From positions 2,046,001 through 2,110,000 of the forward strand of contig NZ_JAJOZC010000001.1 in the NCBI RefSeq assembly GCF_023701695.1: a DNA stretch of 64,000 bases, in the 5' to 3' direction. Under the pieces are notes generated by a model, which was given only the letters and a program-made list of their open reading frames with translations, searched no databases and had not been told where the DNA came from. Below are positions 18,575 to 27,039 of the stretch, one piece after another (the stretch's first letter is position 1; each line of letters opens with the position of its first letter). Source of the stretch: Streptomyces sp. RKAG290. Its GTDB lineage: Bacteria > Actinomycetota > Actinomycetes > Streptomycetales > Streptomycetaceae. A program made the translations under genes and the position numbers.

Positions 18575-19525
18575 ATGACCGCAAGCACCACCCGCTGTAA
18601 GACCGCCGCCAAGTCCCGGATCGCCGCGGTCGGCGCCATCGCGGTCGCCGGCACCATGCTGCTGACCGCCTGTGGCGACCAGACCAGCTCGGGCACCAAG
18701 GACAGCGACACCACCAAGTCGTCCTCCGCCCCGCTCTTCGCCAAGCTGCCGAAGAAGTACCAGGACTCCCGCGTCATCAAGGTCGGCACGGACGCCTCCT
18801 ACGCTCCGATGGAGTACGAGGAGGGCGGAAAGATCGTCGGTATCGACCCCGACATCGCCGCCGCGCTCGGCAAGGAGCTCGGCGTGAAGTTCGAGTTCAC
18901 CAACGGCACCTTCGACGGCCTCATCTCCTCGCTGAACACCGGGCGCCAGGACGTCGTCATGTCCGCCATGAGTGACACCAAGGCCCGCCAGCAGGGCCTC
19001 GACGACAAGGGCAAGAAGGTCGGCAAGGGCGTCGACTTCGTCGACTACTTCACCTCCGGTGTCTCGCTCCTGGTCAAGAAGGGCAACCCCGAGAAGATCA
19101 CCTCGCTGGACGACCTGTGCGGCACGACCGTCGCCGTCCAGCGCGGCACGATCTACGAGGACACCTTCAAGGCCCAGGCCAAGAAGTGCGGCAGCGACAA
19201 GCTGAAGATCGAGCCCTTCGACACCGATGCCGAGGCCCAGAACCGGGTGAAGATCGGCGGCGCGGTCGCCGACCTCAACGACTACCCGGTCGCCGCGCAC
19301 ATCGCGAAGACCGCCGGCGGCGGCAACACCTTCGAGGTCGCCGGCGACCAGACCGACGCCGGCCCCTTCGGCATCGCAGTCGACAAGGACAACGCGCAGC
19401 TGCGCGACGCGCTGAAGGAAGCGGTCGCCTCGATCATCAAGAACGGCGAGTACGCGAAGGTCCTGGAGAAGTGGGACGTCAAGAACAGCGCCGTCACCGA
19501 GGCAGCCATCAACGCCGGCAAGTAG
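18575..19525 (+). CDS. ABC transporter substrate-binding lipoprotein (glutamate/glutamine type)
   Basis: A 316-residue type-3 extracellular solute-binding protein. Signal peptide and lipobox: IAAVGAIAVAGTMLLTACGD, with the lipid-modified Cys near residue 33. The mature part begins with a Ser/Thr/Asp-rich linker. It then shows the polar-amino-acid binding fold: KVGTDASYAPMEYEEGGKIV, DPDIAAALGKELGVKFEFTN, and FDGLISSLNTGRQDVVMSAM. ATG 18575 follows GGAGG. Permease and ATPase genes follow at once, giving a complete uptake system anchored outside the membrane. The substrate is likely glutamate, glutamine or another polar amino acid, from family similarity. Confidence 0.9.
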   Translation: MTASTTRCKTAAKSRIAAVGAIAVAGTMLLTACGDQTSSGTKDSDTTKSSSAPLFAKLPKKYQDSRVIKVGTDASYAPMEYEEGGKIVGIDPDIAAALGKELGVKFEFTNGTFDGLISSLNTGRQDVVMSAMSDTKARQQGLDDKGKKVGKGVDFVDYFTSGVSLLVKKGNPEKITSLDDLCGTTVAVQRGTIYEDTFKAQAKKCGSDKLKIEPFDTDAEAQNRVKIGGAVADLNDYPVAAHIAKTAGGGNTFEVAGDQTDAGPFGIAVDKDNAQLRDALKEAVASIIKNGEYAKVLEKWDVKNSAVTEAAINAGK

Positions 19526-19570
19526 GACACGGCGTTCTCGCCTCAAGCGTTTCACTGAAGGGCAGTCGCT

Positions 19571-20536
19571 GTGACTGACAAGTTCGACAAAACGCCCGCC
19601 GACGAGCCACCCATGCACTCGGCGGTCTCCAAGGGCGCTTCCACCCCACCGCCCCAGATCAAAGCGATTCCGGTACGGCACTGGGGCCGGTGGGTCTCCG
19701 GTGTGATCGTGCTGGGCGTGCTCGGCATGCTCGTCTACTCGTTCTCCCAGGGCGACATCGAGTGGGGCACGGTCGGGGACTTCCTCTTCGACGACAGGAT
19801 CGTCAAGGGCGCCGTCAACACGGTGATCATCAGTGTCCTGTCGATGATCATCGGCCTGGTCCTGGGCATCGTGTTCGCGGTCATGCGGCTCTCGAAGAAC
19901 CCGGTGACCGGCGCGGTCGCCTGGCTCTACATCTGGCTCTTCCGCGGCACCCCGGTCTACGTGCAGCTGCTGCTGTGGTTCAACCTCGCCCTGATCTTCC
20001 CGATCCTGAACCTCGGGTTCTACAAGGACGAGATGGTCGACGTCATGACGCCGTTCGCCGTCGCCCTCCTGGGCCTCGGTCTGAACGAGGGCGCCTACAT
20101 GGCGGAAATCGTCCGGTCCGGGATCCAGTCTGTCGACGAGGGACAGACCGAGGCCTCACACGCACTGGGCATGTCCAACGGCAGGACCATGCGCAGGATT
20201 GTTCTTCCGCAGGCGATGCGGGTGATCGTGCCGCCGACCGGGAACGAGTTCATCAACCTGCTCAAGACCTCGTCGCTGGTGTCCGCCGTGCAGTTCACAG
20301 ACTTGACGCGGGCCGCCACCAACATCGGCGCCACCTCGTTCGCGGTCATGGAGATGCTGCTGGTGGCCTCCGTCTGGTACCTGGCGCTGACCAGCGTCTT
20401 CAGCATCAGCCAGTACTACGTCGAGCGGTACTACGCACGCGGATCGTTGCGGCAGCTGCCGCTGACTCCGTGGCAGAAGGTCAAGATGAACATGCTGTCT
20501 CTCAGCAGCCCCAGGGGCGGAGGTGCCAGCGCATGA
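19571..20536 (+). CDS. Amino-acid ABC transporter permease
   Basis: A 321-residue HisM/GlnP-type permease with GTG start at 19571. After a ~45-residue cytoplasmic leader come hydrophobic segments such as [59 protein letters not shown] and a C-terminal [19 protein letters not shown]. The coupling loop near [18 protein letters not shown] and [20 protein letters not shown] is the EAA motif that docks with the ATPase. The stop overlaps the ATPase start (ATGA). It probably forms a homodimeric channel, since only one permease gene is present in the operon. Confidence 0.9.
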   Translation: MTDKFDKTPADEPPMHSAVSKGASTPPPQIKAIPVRHWGRWVSGVIVLGVLGMLVYSFSQGDIEWGTVGDFLFDDRIVKGAVNTVIISVLSMIIGLVLGIVFAVMRLSKNPVTGAVAWLYIWLFRGTPVYVQLLLWFNLALIFPILNLGFYKDEMVDVMTPFAVALLGLGLNEGAYMAEIVRSGIQSVDEGQTEASHALGMSNGRTMRRIVLPQAMRVIVPPTGNEFINLLKTSSLVSAVQFTDLTRAATNIGATSFAVMEMLLVASVWYLALTSVFSISQYYVERYYARGSLRQLPLTPWQKVKMNMLSLSSPRGGGASA

Positions 20537-21294
20537 ACGCCATGGTGAAGGCCGAGGGCGTGCACAAGTCCTTCGGCGCCGCACACATCCTCAAGGGCAT
20601 CGACCTGGAGGTCGCCCCCCGTGAGGTGTTCTGCCTGGTCGGCCCTTCGGGCTCCGGCAAGTCCACGTTCCTGCGGTGCATCAACCACCTGGAGCAGATC
20701 AACAGCGGCCGGCTCTCCGTAGACGGCCGACTGGTGGGCTACCGCCAGAAGGGCGACAAGCTGTACGAGCTGAAGGACAGCGAGGTCGCGGCACAGCGCC
20801 GGGACATCGGCATGGTCTTCCAGCGCTTCAACCTGTTCCCGCACATGACGGCTCTTGCCAACGTCATGGAAGCCCCGATGCAGGTCAAGGGTGAGTCGAA
20901 GGCGGTCGCCCGGGCGAAGGCCGAGCGGCTGCTGGACCGGGTCGGCCTGTCCGACAAGGCGAACAACTACCCCTCACAGCTCTCCGGCGGACAGCAGCAG
21001 CGGGTGGCCATCGCCCGGGCACTGGCCATGGAGCCGAAGCTGATGCTCTTCGACGAGCCCACGTCGGCGCTCGACCCGGAGCTGGTGGGTGATGTCCTGG
21101 ACGTCATGCGGGGTCTCGCCGAGGACGGCATGACGATGATCGTCGTGACCCACGAGATGGGCTTCGCCCGTGAGGTCGGCGACGCGCTGGTCTTCATGGA
21201 CGACGGCGTGGTGGTCGAGTCGGGCCACCCGCGCGACGTACTGACCAACCCGCAGCACGACCGGACGAAGTCGTTCCTGTCGAAGGTCCTGTAG
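20533..21294 (+). CDS. Amino-acid ABC transporter ATP-binding protein
   Basis: A 253-residue ATPase. Walker [11 protein letters not shown]-loop [13 protein letters not shown], signature [15 protein letters not shown], Walker [15 protein letters not shown] and H-switch [14 protein letters not shown] are all present. This is the GlnQ/HisP subfamily that energises polar amino-acid uptake. The ATG overlaps the permease stop. A strong hairpin follows 23 bases after the stop, so the three-gene operon ends here. It carries no C-terminal regulatory extension. Confidence 0.92.
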   Translation: MNAMVKAEGVHKSFGAAHILKGIDLEVAPREVFCLVGPSGSGKSTFLRCINHLEQINSGRLSVDGRLVGYRQKGDKLYELKDSEVAAQRRDIGMVFQRFNLFPHMTALANVMEAPMQVKGESKAVARAKAERLLDRVGLSDKANNYPSQLSGGQQQRVAIARALAMEPKLMLFDEPTSALDPELVGDVLDVMRGLAEDGMTMIVVTHEMGFAREVGDALVFMDDGVVVESGHPRDVLTNPQHDRTKSFLSKVL

Positions 21295-21316
21295 GTGCGG
21301 TAGCCGAAGCGGCATG

Positions 21317-21361
21317 CGGGAGGGCGGTACGGACCGAATCCGGGTCCGTACCGCCCTCCCG
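21317..21361. terminator. Bidirectional terminator
   Basis: CGGGAGGGCGGTACGGACC and GGTCCGTACCGCCCTCCCG (19-bp perfect arms) flank a seven-base loop between the convergent ABC operon and the sigma-factor partner gene. Confidence 0.88.
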
Positions 21362-21371
21362 TGCGTCCGCG

Positions 21372-22151
21372 CTACTTCTTCGGCAGCAGCTCCGGGCTGA
21401 GCATCAGCGTTCGCAGCTGGGCACGGGTGAGCGGCGGGGTCTTGAGCAGCGGTCCCTGGGCGGTGTCGGCCTCGAAGCCGGTGCTGTCCCGCATGGCCAG
21501 TTCGCCGCCGTCCCCGAGTGAGAGCCGGGCCACGAGCTCCGAACCCCACTGGGGCGTGGCGCCGTCCCCGTAGTCCATCGAGTCGCTCCAGATCGTCAGT
21601 ACCCGCCCGTCGGGGAGGCTCTCGCGGACGCAGTCCGTGCGCGGCGGCTCCCCCGCCCCCGGCTTGCACAGGTTCCAGTCCTTCGCGCCGCCCCCGAGCT
21701 TCCTGGCGAGCACCTTCGCGTCCCTGACGCCGAAGACGAGGTAGCCGACGCCGCCGTCCCTGCGGACCGCGTACTGGCCGTCCAGCGGGCCGAGCGGGTG
21801 TTCCTCGGCCTGCTCAGGCGTCGCGTGCTTGATGAGGACGGCCAGCGACACCTGCTCGACCGAGCCGACACCGGCCGGAAGCAGCTTGACCAGCTGCCTC
21901 GCCCGCTCGCTGTCGCCACCGAGCTTGCCGGGCGCGGCCACCGAGGACGTCTGCGGGCTCTGCTCCGGTCCCGAGGTGAGCCCCGGCACCACGAACGCCC
22001 CTGCCGCGACCGCGCAGACCGCCGCCGCCGACACCGCGGCCCTGCGGCGCCACCGCACCCGGGCCGCCCGGGCGTAGACCGCCTCCGTGCTGATGACCGG
22101 CTGCCCCGCGTCCTCGGCGGCCCGCCCCAGCAGCTCACGCACGTCGTTCAT
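21372..22151 (-). CDS. Single-pass membrane protein partner of SigE-type sigma factor
   Basis: A 259-residue protein. The cytoplasmic N-terminus is MNDVRELLGRAAEDAGQPVI. It is followed by an Arg cluster and one transmembrane segment (AAVSAAAVCAVAAGAFVVPGL, about residues 38-57), then a ~200-residue extracytoplasmic domain with two cysteines (WNLCKPGAGEPPRTDC). The start overlaps the sigma-factor stop (ATGA), so it is translationally coupled. Topology and position fit an anti-sigma or sensor partner. I see no zinc-binding HxxxCxxC motif, so a classical ZAS anti-sigma factor is unlikely. Such proteins are common behind SigE-family genes in Streptomyces, and the function is unproven. Confidence 0.65.
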   Translation of the reverse strand: MNDVRELLGRAAEDAGQPVISTEAVYARAARVRWRRRAAVSAAAVCAVAAGAFVVPGLTSGPEQSPQTSSVAAPGKLGGDSERARQLVKLLPAGVGSVEQVSLAVLIKHATPEQAEEHPLGPLDGQYAVRRDGGVGYLVFGVRDAKVLARKLGGGAKDWNLCKPGAGEPPRTDCVRESLPDGRVLTIWSDSMDYGDGATPQWGSELVARLSLGDGGELAMRDSTGFEADTAQGPLLKTPPLTRAQLRTLMLSPELLPKK

Positions 22152-22636
22152 ACGAGTTCCTCCGCCATCTCGGCGCGCAGCGCCGCCAACCCCCGAGCCG
22201 TGTGGCTCTTGACCGTGTTCTCCCGCATCCCGAGCAGCTCGGCCGTGGCCTCGACGCTCAGGTCCTCCCAGTAGCGCAGCACCAGTACGGCCCGCTGCCT
22301 GGCGGTCAGCCGGGCGAGTGCCGCCCGGACCGCGAGGCCGGTGTCCGTGTCGGGTGCGTGGGCCGCCCGGTCGGGCAGCTCGCCGTACGACTGTTCGCGC
22401 CGCCAGAACCGGCGGCGGGCCGCGATGAAGGTGTTGACCAGGGTTTTGCGGGCGTACGCCTCGATGTTGTCGAGCCGCCCGTGCCGCCGTCCGCCGAGCA
22501 CCACCTTGACCAGGGTCGCCTGGACCAGGTCCTCGGCCTCGTGACGGTCGCCGCAGAGCAGGTACGCGCTGCGGAACAGCGCGGTACGTCTGCTCTCGAC
22601 GAAGGCGTGCAGCGCGGCGTCGTCATCGCTCCGCAT
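22148..22636 (-). CDS. SigE family ECF RNA polymerase sigma factor
   Basis: A 162-residue ECF sigma factor with regions 2 and 4 only. Region 2: SAYLLCGDRHEAEDLVQATL and RLDNIEAYARKTLVNTFI. Region 4: LARLTARQRAVLVLRYWEDL, then ATAELLGMRENTVKSHTARG, the -35-recognition helix-turn-helix. This pattern (LLCGD...AEDLVQ and FIAARRRFWRRE) is that of the actinobacterial SigE/ECF41-unrelated SigE family. The ATG is at 22636. The next gene, encoding a membrane protein, overlaps by four bases. The regulon is unknown. Confidence 0.9.
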   Translation of the reverse strand: MRSDDDAALHAFVESRRTALFRSAYLLCGDRHEAEDLVQATLVKVVLGGRRHGRLDNIEAYARKTLVNTFIAARRRFWRREQSYGELPDRAAHAPDTDTGLAVRAALARLTARQRAVLVLRYWEDLSVEATAELLGMRENTVKSHTARGLAALRAEMAEELV

Positions 22637-22785
22637 CGTCAGCGCCCCTCTCCCGGTCCGCGGGTGCGGACCGTCTCACCCTTCCAGTGCGGTGAGGGGT
22701 ACGGCAGGTTGCGGCAGCGCGCGGAAACAACGGCAGGGGCGGCCCGGACCGTCGTCCGCACCGCCCCTCCCGGGCCTTGCCGCCT

Positions 22786-22821
22786 CTACTTCACCTACTT
22801 CACCTACTTCACCTACTTCAC
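22786..22821. repeat. Four tandem 9-bp repeats at a stop codon
   Basis: CTACTTCAC is repeated four times in perfect register. On the minus strand each unit is GTGAAGTAG, so the repeat multiplies the last codons and TAG stop of the methyltransferase gene (Val-Lys-stop). Confidence 0.95.
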
Positions 22822-23574
22822 CGCGAGCACCAGGCTGTCCGAGGGTGAGGACCAGACGGGCCGCGCCTCGGCGAACCCGGCCGCGCGCAGGGTGTCGGCG
22901 TGCCACTGCACGGACGGCATGTCGCCGTCGGCGTGCTCGCCGTAGATCTCGTAGCGCTCGGCGGTCGGCCCGGCGAGCACCGGGTCCTTCGCGGCCAGGG
23001 CCCACCAGTCCGCCCAGTCCAGGGCGCCGTCGGCCTTGTGCGCGTCCATGGCGGCGTGCCGGTGGGCGCGTTCGGCGGCGTTGATCCGGGGGGTGCCCGT
23101 ATCGATCATGTGGTCGGCGTTCATGAACACCCCGCCGTCCGTGACGAGGCCGCCGATCTGGCCGTAGAGGGCGGCGAGCGGTTCACTGTGCAGCCAGTGC
23201 AGAGCGGTGGCGGTGAGGACCGCGTCGTACGAGTCGTGCGGCAGTCGCGTCGTCCACCGCGGGTCCTTGAGGTCCGCGGTGACGAAGGTGGCGCGCGCGT
23301 CGCCGGCGAAGGAGCCGCGGGCGATGGCGAGCAGGGCCGGGTCGAGGTCGACGCCGGTACTGGTGGCGTTCGGGAACCGTCGCAGCAGCCGGTCCGTAAT
23401 ACTTCCCGTACCGCACGCGAGGTCGAGCACCCGCGGTTCGGGGCCCACGAAGGCCTCGACCATGTCGAGCATCACGCGGAAGCGTTCCTCGCGGTCGGGC
23501 ATGTACCACTCCTGCTGCCGATCCCAGCTCTCCTGCCAGGCCTGCCAGTCGGTACCCCGCACAGTCTCCGTCAC
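22813..23574 (-). CDS. Class I SAM-dependent methyltransferase
   Basis: A 253-residue methyltransferase. Motif I VLDLACGTGSITDRLL and motif II VDLDPALLAIARG bind S-adenosylmethionine, followed by YDAVLTATALHWLHSE, typical of trans-aconitate/ubiquinone-type small-molecule methyltransferases. GTG 23574 is preferred over ATG 23589 because GGGAGGG lies six bases ahead of it. The substrate is not predictable. The 3' end is unusual: the terminal codons and stop lie in a perfect 9-bp tandem repeat. It is divergent from the CGNR gene at 23665. Confidence 0.82.
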   Translation of the reverse strand: MTETVRGTDWQAWQESWDRQQEWYMPDREERFRVMLDMVEAFVGPEPRVLDLACGTGSITDRLLRRFPNATSTGVDLDPALLAIARGSFAGDARATFVTADLKDPRWTTRLPHDSYDAVLTATALHWLHSEPLAALYGQIGGLVTDGGVFMNADHMIDTGTPRINAAERAHRHAAMDAHKADGALDWADWWALAAKDPVLAGPTAERYEIYGEHADGDMPSVQWHADTLRAAGFAEARPVWSSPSDSLVLAVK

Positions 23575-23664
23575 TCGAAACCCTCCCATGTAATACCCTG
23601 GACCCAGTAAAGCCCATTACTTCTTCGCTGCATCGACCTTAGACCGACGCTGTAAGGACTACAA

Positions 23665-24294
23665 GTGGAACTGGCCTATTACTCGGACTACGCCGTGCGC
23701 CTGGTCAACACCGAGGAGCCGGCCCGCAACAAGGACGCCCTCAACTCGGTCGACGCGGTGCGCGAGCTGTTCGGCACCAACGGGCAGGCCGCCCGCCGGG
23801 CGACCGACGCGGACGTGACCCGCTTCAGGTCCGTACGGGCGCGGCTCCGCTCGGTCTTCGAGGCGGCCGACGGCGGGGACGAGACACTCGCCGTCGACCT
23901 GCTCAACTCGCTGCTGCTGGAGTTCCCGGTCAGCCCGCAGATCTCCGGCCACGACATCCGGGACGCGGACGGAAAGCCGGACTGGCACATGCACCTGGCC
24001 GACCACCCGTCCAACGTCACGGCGGGGTACGCCGCGACCGCGGCGATGGGGCTCGCCTTCCACCTCACCTCGTACGGTGTGGACCGGCTCGGCCTGTGCG
24101 AGGCGGCACCGTGCCGCAACGCCTACCTCGACACCTCGACCAACCGTTCCCGCCGCTACTGCTCGGACCGCTGCGCCACCCGCGCCAACGTGGCCGCCTA
24201 CCGGGCCCGCAAGCGCCTGGAGACGGAGCGCGCCGCCGAGACCGGCCGCAACGCCGAGACGGCCCAGCCCACCACTCCGAGCACCGAGCGCTGA
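23665..24294 (+). CDS. CGNR zinc finger (ABATE-type) regulator
   Basis: A 209-residue protein with GTG start at 23665 and TAAGGA upstream. The N-terminal ~130 residues form the ABATE-like domain (YYSDYAVRLVNTEEPARNKD, LLLEFPVSPQISGHD). Residues ~150-190 hold the zinc ribbon: LCEAAPCRNAYLDTSTNRSR, then RYCSDRCATRANVAAYRARK, the CGNR-type treble-clef finger. Such proteins are likely nucleic-acid-binding regulators of stress genes. Its last ~97 bases overlap the 3' end of sodX on the opposite strand, so the two genes converge with antisense potential. Confidence 0.85.
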   Translation: MELAYYSDYAVRLVNTEEPARNKDALNSVDAVRELFGTNGQAARRATDADVTRFRSVRARLRSVFEAADGGDETLAVDLLNSLLLEFPVSPQISGHDIRDADGKPDWHMHLADHPSNVTAGYAATAAMGLAFHLTSYGVDRLGLCEAAPCRNAYLDTSTNRSRRYCSDRCATRANVAAYRARKRLETERAAETGRNAETAQPTTPSTER

Positions 24295-24656
24295 TCCTTC
24301 GTCAGCGGCCGGTAGCGGGCCCGGACCCTGGCCAGTACGAGCTCCTCGGGAACCGTCCCGTAGTCCGTACTGTCGCCGCCCGCGAAGCGGTTGTCACCGC
24401 GCACCCACCAGCCGCCGGTCCGCCGCTCGACGGCTCGTTTGACCACCAGCAGGTCCTGCTGGAACGGATGTCGCAGGATCACCACGTCACCGGGGCGCAC
24501 CGGCGCCCCGTACTGCACGAGCAGCCAGTCCCCGTGGTGGAGCGTGGGCACCATCGAGGGCCCCGTCACCTCCACCACCTGGAACGGCACTCGCGCCGAC
24601 AGCCCCCGTGCGGGCTGTTCATCGGTCAGCTCCGGCACCTCCGGCACCTCCCGCAT
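24198..24656 (-). CDS. sodX: Nickel-type superoxide dismutase maturation protease (SodX)
   Basis: A 152-residue S26-type signal-peptidase-like protease. The catalytic serine is in GPSMVPTLHHGD (Ser34) and the general-base lysine in LLVVKRAV (Lys73); WVRGDNRFAGGDSTDYG follows. There is no obvious membrane anchor. It is expected to remove the 14-residue leader of SodN so that the new N-terminal His can bind nickel. ATG 24656 was chosen over 24689 because it gives the usual short N-terminus. It is divergent from sodN (181 bases apart) and its 3' end overlaps the CGNR gene on the opposite strand. The sodX-sodN neighbourhood is diagnostic. Confidence 0.9.
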   Translation of the reverse strand: MREVPEVPELTDEQPARGLSARVPFQVVEVTGPSMVPTLHHGDWLLVQYGAPVRPGDVVILRHPFQQDLLVVKRAVERRTGGWWVRGDNRFAGGDSTDYGTVPEELVLARVRARYRPLTKDQRSVLGVVGWAVSALRPVSAARSVSRRLRAR

Positions 24657-24836
24657 CTCTCCGGCACCTCCCCGGTCCGTCCAGTACACCGTCCACTACA
24701 GGGTTCCGTACATTCGGCCACTGGTCCCATCCTCACCCTGGACTTTTGGCCTAAGCCCACGGGGGCACCCGCCAAATCACACTTCTCACGGAGTAATGTC
24801 CCACCTGAGAAGACGATCACGAGGAAGGACAGCTCC

Positions 24837-25232
24837 ATGCTTTCCCGCCTGTTTGCCCCCAAGGTGAAGGTCAGCGCCCACTGCGACCTCCCCTGCGGCG
24901 TTTACGACCCGGCCCAGGCCCGCATCGAGGCGGAGTCCGTCAAGGCCGTCCAGGAGAAGTACCAGGCCAACGAGGACGCGGACTTCCGCACGCGCGCCGT
25001 TCTGATCAAGGAACAGCGTGCCGAGCTCGCGAAGCACCACGTCTCCGTGCTCTGGAGCGACTACTTCAAGCCCCCGCACTTCGAGAAGTACCCGGAGCTG
25101 CACCAGCTGGTCAACGACACCCTGAAGGCGCTTTCGGCGGCCAAGGGCTCGAACGACCCGGCCACGGGCCAGAAGGCGCTCGACCTGATCGCCCAGATCG
25201 ACAAGATCTTCTGGGAGACCAAGAAGGCTTGA
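24837..25232 (+). CDS. sodN: Nickel superoxide dismutase
   Basis: 131 residues. A 14-residue leader MLSRLFAPKVKVSA precedes the nickel hook HCDLPCG, with His15, Cys16 and Cys20 becoming His1, Cys2 and Cys6 after SodX cleavage. The rest is a four-helix bundle (EKYQANEDADFRTRAVLIKE, FEKYPELHQLVND). It dismutes superoxide in the cytoplasm as a hexamer. ATG 24837 follows AGGAAGGAC. The last 19 bases of the gene form the left junction of the integrated element, but the encoded C-terminus (WETKKA) is intact, so insertion does not destroy the enzyme. Nickel-dependent transcription is typical of the family. No operator was identified. Confidence 0.96.
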   Translation: MLSRLFAPKVKVSAHCDLPCGVYDPAQARIEAESVKAVQEKYQANEDADFRTRAVLIKEQRAELAKHHVSVLWSDYFKPPHFEKYPELHQLVNDTLKALSAAKGSNDPATGQKALDLIAQIDKIFWETKKA

Positions 25233-25236
25233 TCTC
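25214..25236. repeat. attL: left direct repeat of integrated element
   Basis: A 23-bp sequence, GGAGACCAAGAAGGC then T then TGATCTC, covering the last sodN codons and stop. It matches 43524-43546 at 22 of 23 positions. Confidence 0.88.
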
Positions 25237-25239
25237 TAG

Positions 25240-26394
25240 TTAGGCGGTCTGACCTGCGGTTTCGCTGGTCGGACTCCCTACTGGTCCGCACCCGGTCCGC
25301 AGGCCGCCGAGAACGGCGTCCATCACGGACCGGGTGCGGTCTTCTTCGCCCGGCCACAGGTGCGCGTAGATCCGCAGCGTGATGACGGCGGACGCGTGGC
25401 CGAGGACCATCTGGACCTGCTTCACGCTCGCCCCGCCCGCGATGAGCGCGGAGGCGTAGAAGTGCCGCAGGTCGTGGGTCACCATGTGCGGCAGCTCGAC
25501 GGGTTTGCGGCCCTCACGCTTGGCTGCATCGCTCTCCGCCGCCTGGAGCGCCCTACGTGCGCAATTCCACTCGGTTTTCCAGCGGCGGTAGTTGAGCGGT
25601 TCCCCCTCCTCCATCGTGAACAGCCACTCCGTGGAGGGGCGCGCGGCGAGGTGCCCGAGGAGCGCGTCGGTGACGACCTCCCCGACCGGAACCGTACGCC
25701 GGGACTTCGCGGTCTTCGGCGGGCCGATCTTCCCCGACTGGAGCCGCTGCCGCTCCACGCGAATGCTGCCGGCCTTGAAGTCGACGTCCGACACCTTCAG
25801 GCCCAGCAACTCACCTATGCGCAAGCCTGACCCTGCGAGCACGACGACGGCTGCCCGGATGTACGGCGGCATCACGCGTGCCATGTCCTCCACCTGGGCG
25901 ACGGTGGGCGGAGTGACCTCCTCGTCCGGCATGACCGGAAGGGTGATCCGGCGGCACGGAGTGGATGCGATGACCTTGTCGTCCACGGCCGCGGTCATGA
26001 CGCGCACGAGGACGTCGTGGACGTTACGGACGCTGCCGGGGCCGAGCTGGTCGGACAGGTGCTTGAAGAGCACCTGTATGTCATTACGGCGTATCGCCGC
26101 CAGTGAGCGGGCGCCCAACGCCGGTACGAGGTGGAGCCGGAGCGCGTTGTCGGTGATGCGCTCACCCGCCTCGCTCGCGATGAGCGAGCCCTGCCACCTC
26201 TCGGCGTACTTCTGGAACGTGATGCGACCGGCGCGCGGGTCGACGTACTGACCGGTGACCACGCTGGTCGTGACTTCGTCGAGCCAGCGCTGGGCGTCGA
26301 GCTTCCGGTCGAAGTGGCGGGCGTGCTCCTTGCCGTCGAGGTCACGGTATCGGGCGCGCCATTTGCCGTTGGGGCGCTTCTGGATGTTCGCCAA
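25240..26394 (-). CDS. Tyrosine site-specific integrase
   Basis: A 384-residue phage-type integrase that inserts and excises the element at sodN. It has an N-terminal arm-binding domain (KRPNGKWRARYRDLDGKEHA), a core-binding SAM-like domain (residues ~60-150), and a C-terminal catalytic domain. The latter carries Arg in GSGLRIGELLGLKV, HxxR in THDLRHFYAS, and His/Tyr in LGHASAVITLRIYAHL. The start ATG is at 26394. The gene ends four bases from attL. Its final codons (RTRSVMDAVLGGLRTGCGP) overlie the hairpin at 25286-25339 and the GGTCCGCA repeats, so coding sequence, recombination sites and a possible sodN terminator share the same DNA. Confidence 0.93.
   Translation of the reverse strand: MANIQKRPNGKWRARYRDLDGKEHARHFDRKLDAQRWLDEVTTSVVTGQYVDPRAGRITFQKYAERWQGSLIASEAGERITDNALRLHLVPALGARSLAAIRRNDIQVLFKHLSDQLGPGSVRNVHDVLVRVMTAAVDDKVIASTPCRRITLPVMPDEEVTPPTVAQVEDMARVMPPYIRAAVVVLAGSGLRIGELLGLKVSDVDFKAGSIRVERQRLQSGKIGPPKTAKSRRTVPVGEVVTDALLGHLAARPSTEWLFTMEEGEPLNYRRWKTEWNCARRALQAAESDAAKREGRKPVELPHMVTHDLRHFYASALIAGGASVKQVQMVLGHASAVITLRIYAHLWPGEEDRTRSVMDAVLGGLRTGCGPVGSPTSETAGQTA
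25283..25301. repeat. Left arm-type site candidate (two GGTCCGCA repeats)
   Basis: GGTCCGCA occurs at 25283-25290 and 25294-25301 (11-base period), about 47 bases inside attL. A matching pair lies about 110 bases inside attR. Paired short direct repeats flanking a core are typical integrase arm sites; the function is inferred. Confidence 0.5.
25286..25339 (+). terminator. Hairpin after sodN inside integrase 3' end
   Basis: CCGCACCCGGTCC (25286-25298) pairs with GGACCGGGTGCGG (25327-25339), followed by TCTTCTTC. It resembles the hairpin at 43595-43650 and may give sodN a replacement terminator after integration. Confidence 0.55.
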
Positions 26395-26418
26395 GTGGCT
26401 TCTCCTCTGTGCTGGTTG

Positions 26419-26919
26419 TCAGTAGTGGCCCCCGTCCTCGATGTCGCCGCTGAGGACGCGGGCGTCTCGCCCGTCCCCCATGAGGCGGAGGCATTGCTCA
26501 TGGATCGCCCGCGAGCTGTCCGGGTGGGCCTTGATGTGGCCGGCGACGGCGACCACGGCACGGTGCAGACGGTCGCGGGCGTCACGGGTTTCGTAGAACG
26601 CTTCGACGGCTTCCTGGACGAGCCGTCGGCTGTCGACGTCGAGCCCCTCCAGGGGCGGCGACATCAGCTCTTCGAGGGGGAGCTCGAAGACGCGGGAGAA
26701 GGCGAGCGCCTCGTCGAGGTTGATCCGGCGACGGGGTGAGCCGTTCTCGATGCGCCAGACGGCCGTCTGGTTCATCTTCACGCCGGCTCTGGTCACCCGT
26801 TCGGCCAGCTCGGTCGTGCTCCACCCTCTGACCTCGCGCTCCAGGGCCACGCGGCCCGCCACGTTGCCTTCGCTGTAGAGCAGCGGCACCTCGCCACCCT
26901 CGGGCTTCTCGCTTGCCAT
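26419..26919 (-). CDS. XRE-type HTH regulator of the element
   Basis: A 166-residue protein. The helix-turn-helix spans about residues 20-70: RVALEREVRGWSTTELAERV, MNQTAVWRIENGSPRRRINL and DEALAFSRVFELPLEELM. The C-terminal half is helical (VQEAVEAFYETRDARDRLHR). ATG 26919 follows GGAGG by four bases and is preferred to 26949. It sits between integrase and the divergent excisionase-like gene, the usual place for a repressor that decides between maintenance and excision. Control of both neighbours is inferred. The 120 bases between 26919 and 27040 probably hold the divergent promoters. Confidence 0.75.
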   Translation of the reverse strand: MASEKPEGGEVPLLYSEGNVAGRVALEREVRGWSTTELAERVTRAGVKMNQTAVWRIENGSPRRRINLDEALAFSRVFELPLEELMSPPLEGLDVDSRRLVQEAVEAFYETRDARDRLHRAVVAVAGHIKAHPDSSRAIHEQCLRLMGDGRDARVLSGDIEDGGHY

Positions 26920-27039
26920 CGAACCTCCATCGCGACCATCGCTATCCAAATTGAAACACGGGCTTCCCGGTTTGGCTAACCGCCGATCATGAGGTACTGA
27001 TTATGCAGATCGAATCACCACCTAGCCGAATGGGAACGC

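Noticed and set aside
25214..25236. tRNA gene as the integration target
   Set aside because: The repeat lies within sodN codons, and no cloverleaf can be formed around either junction.
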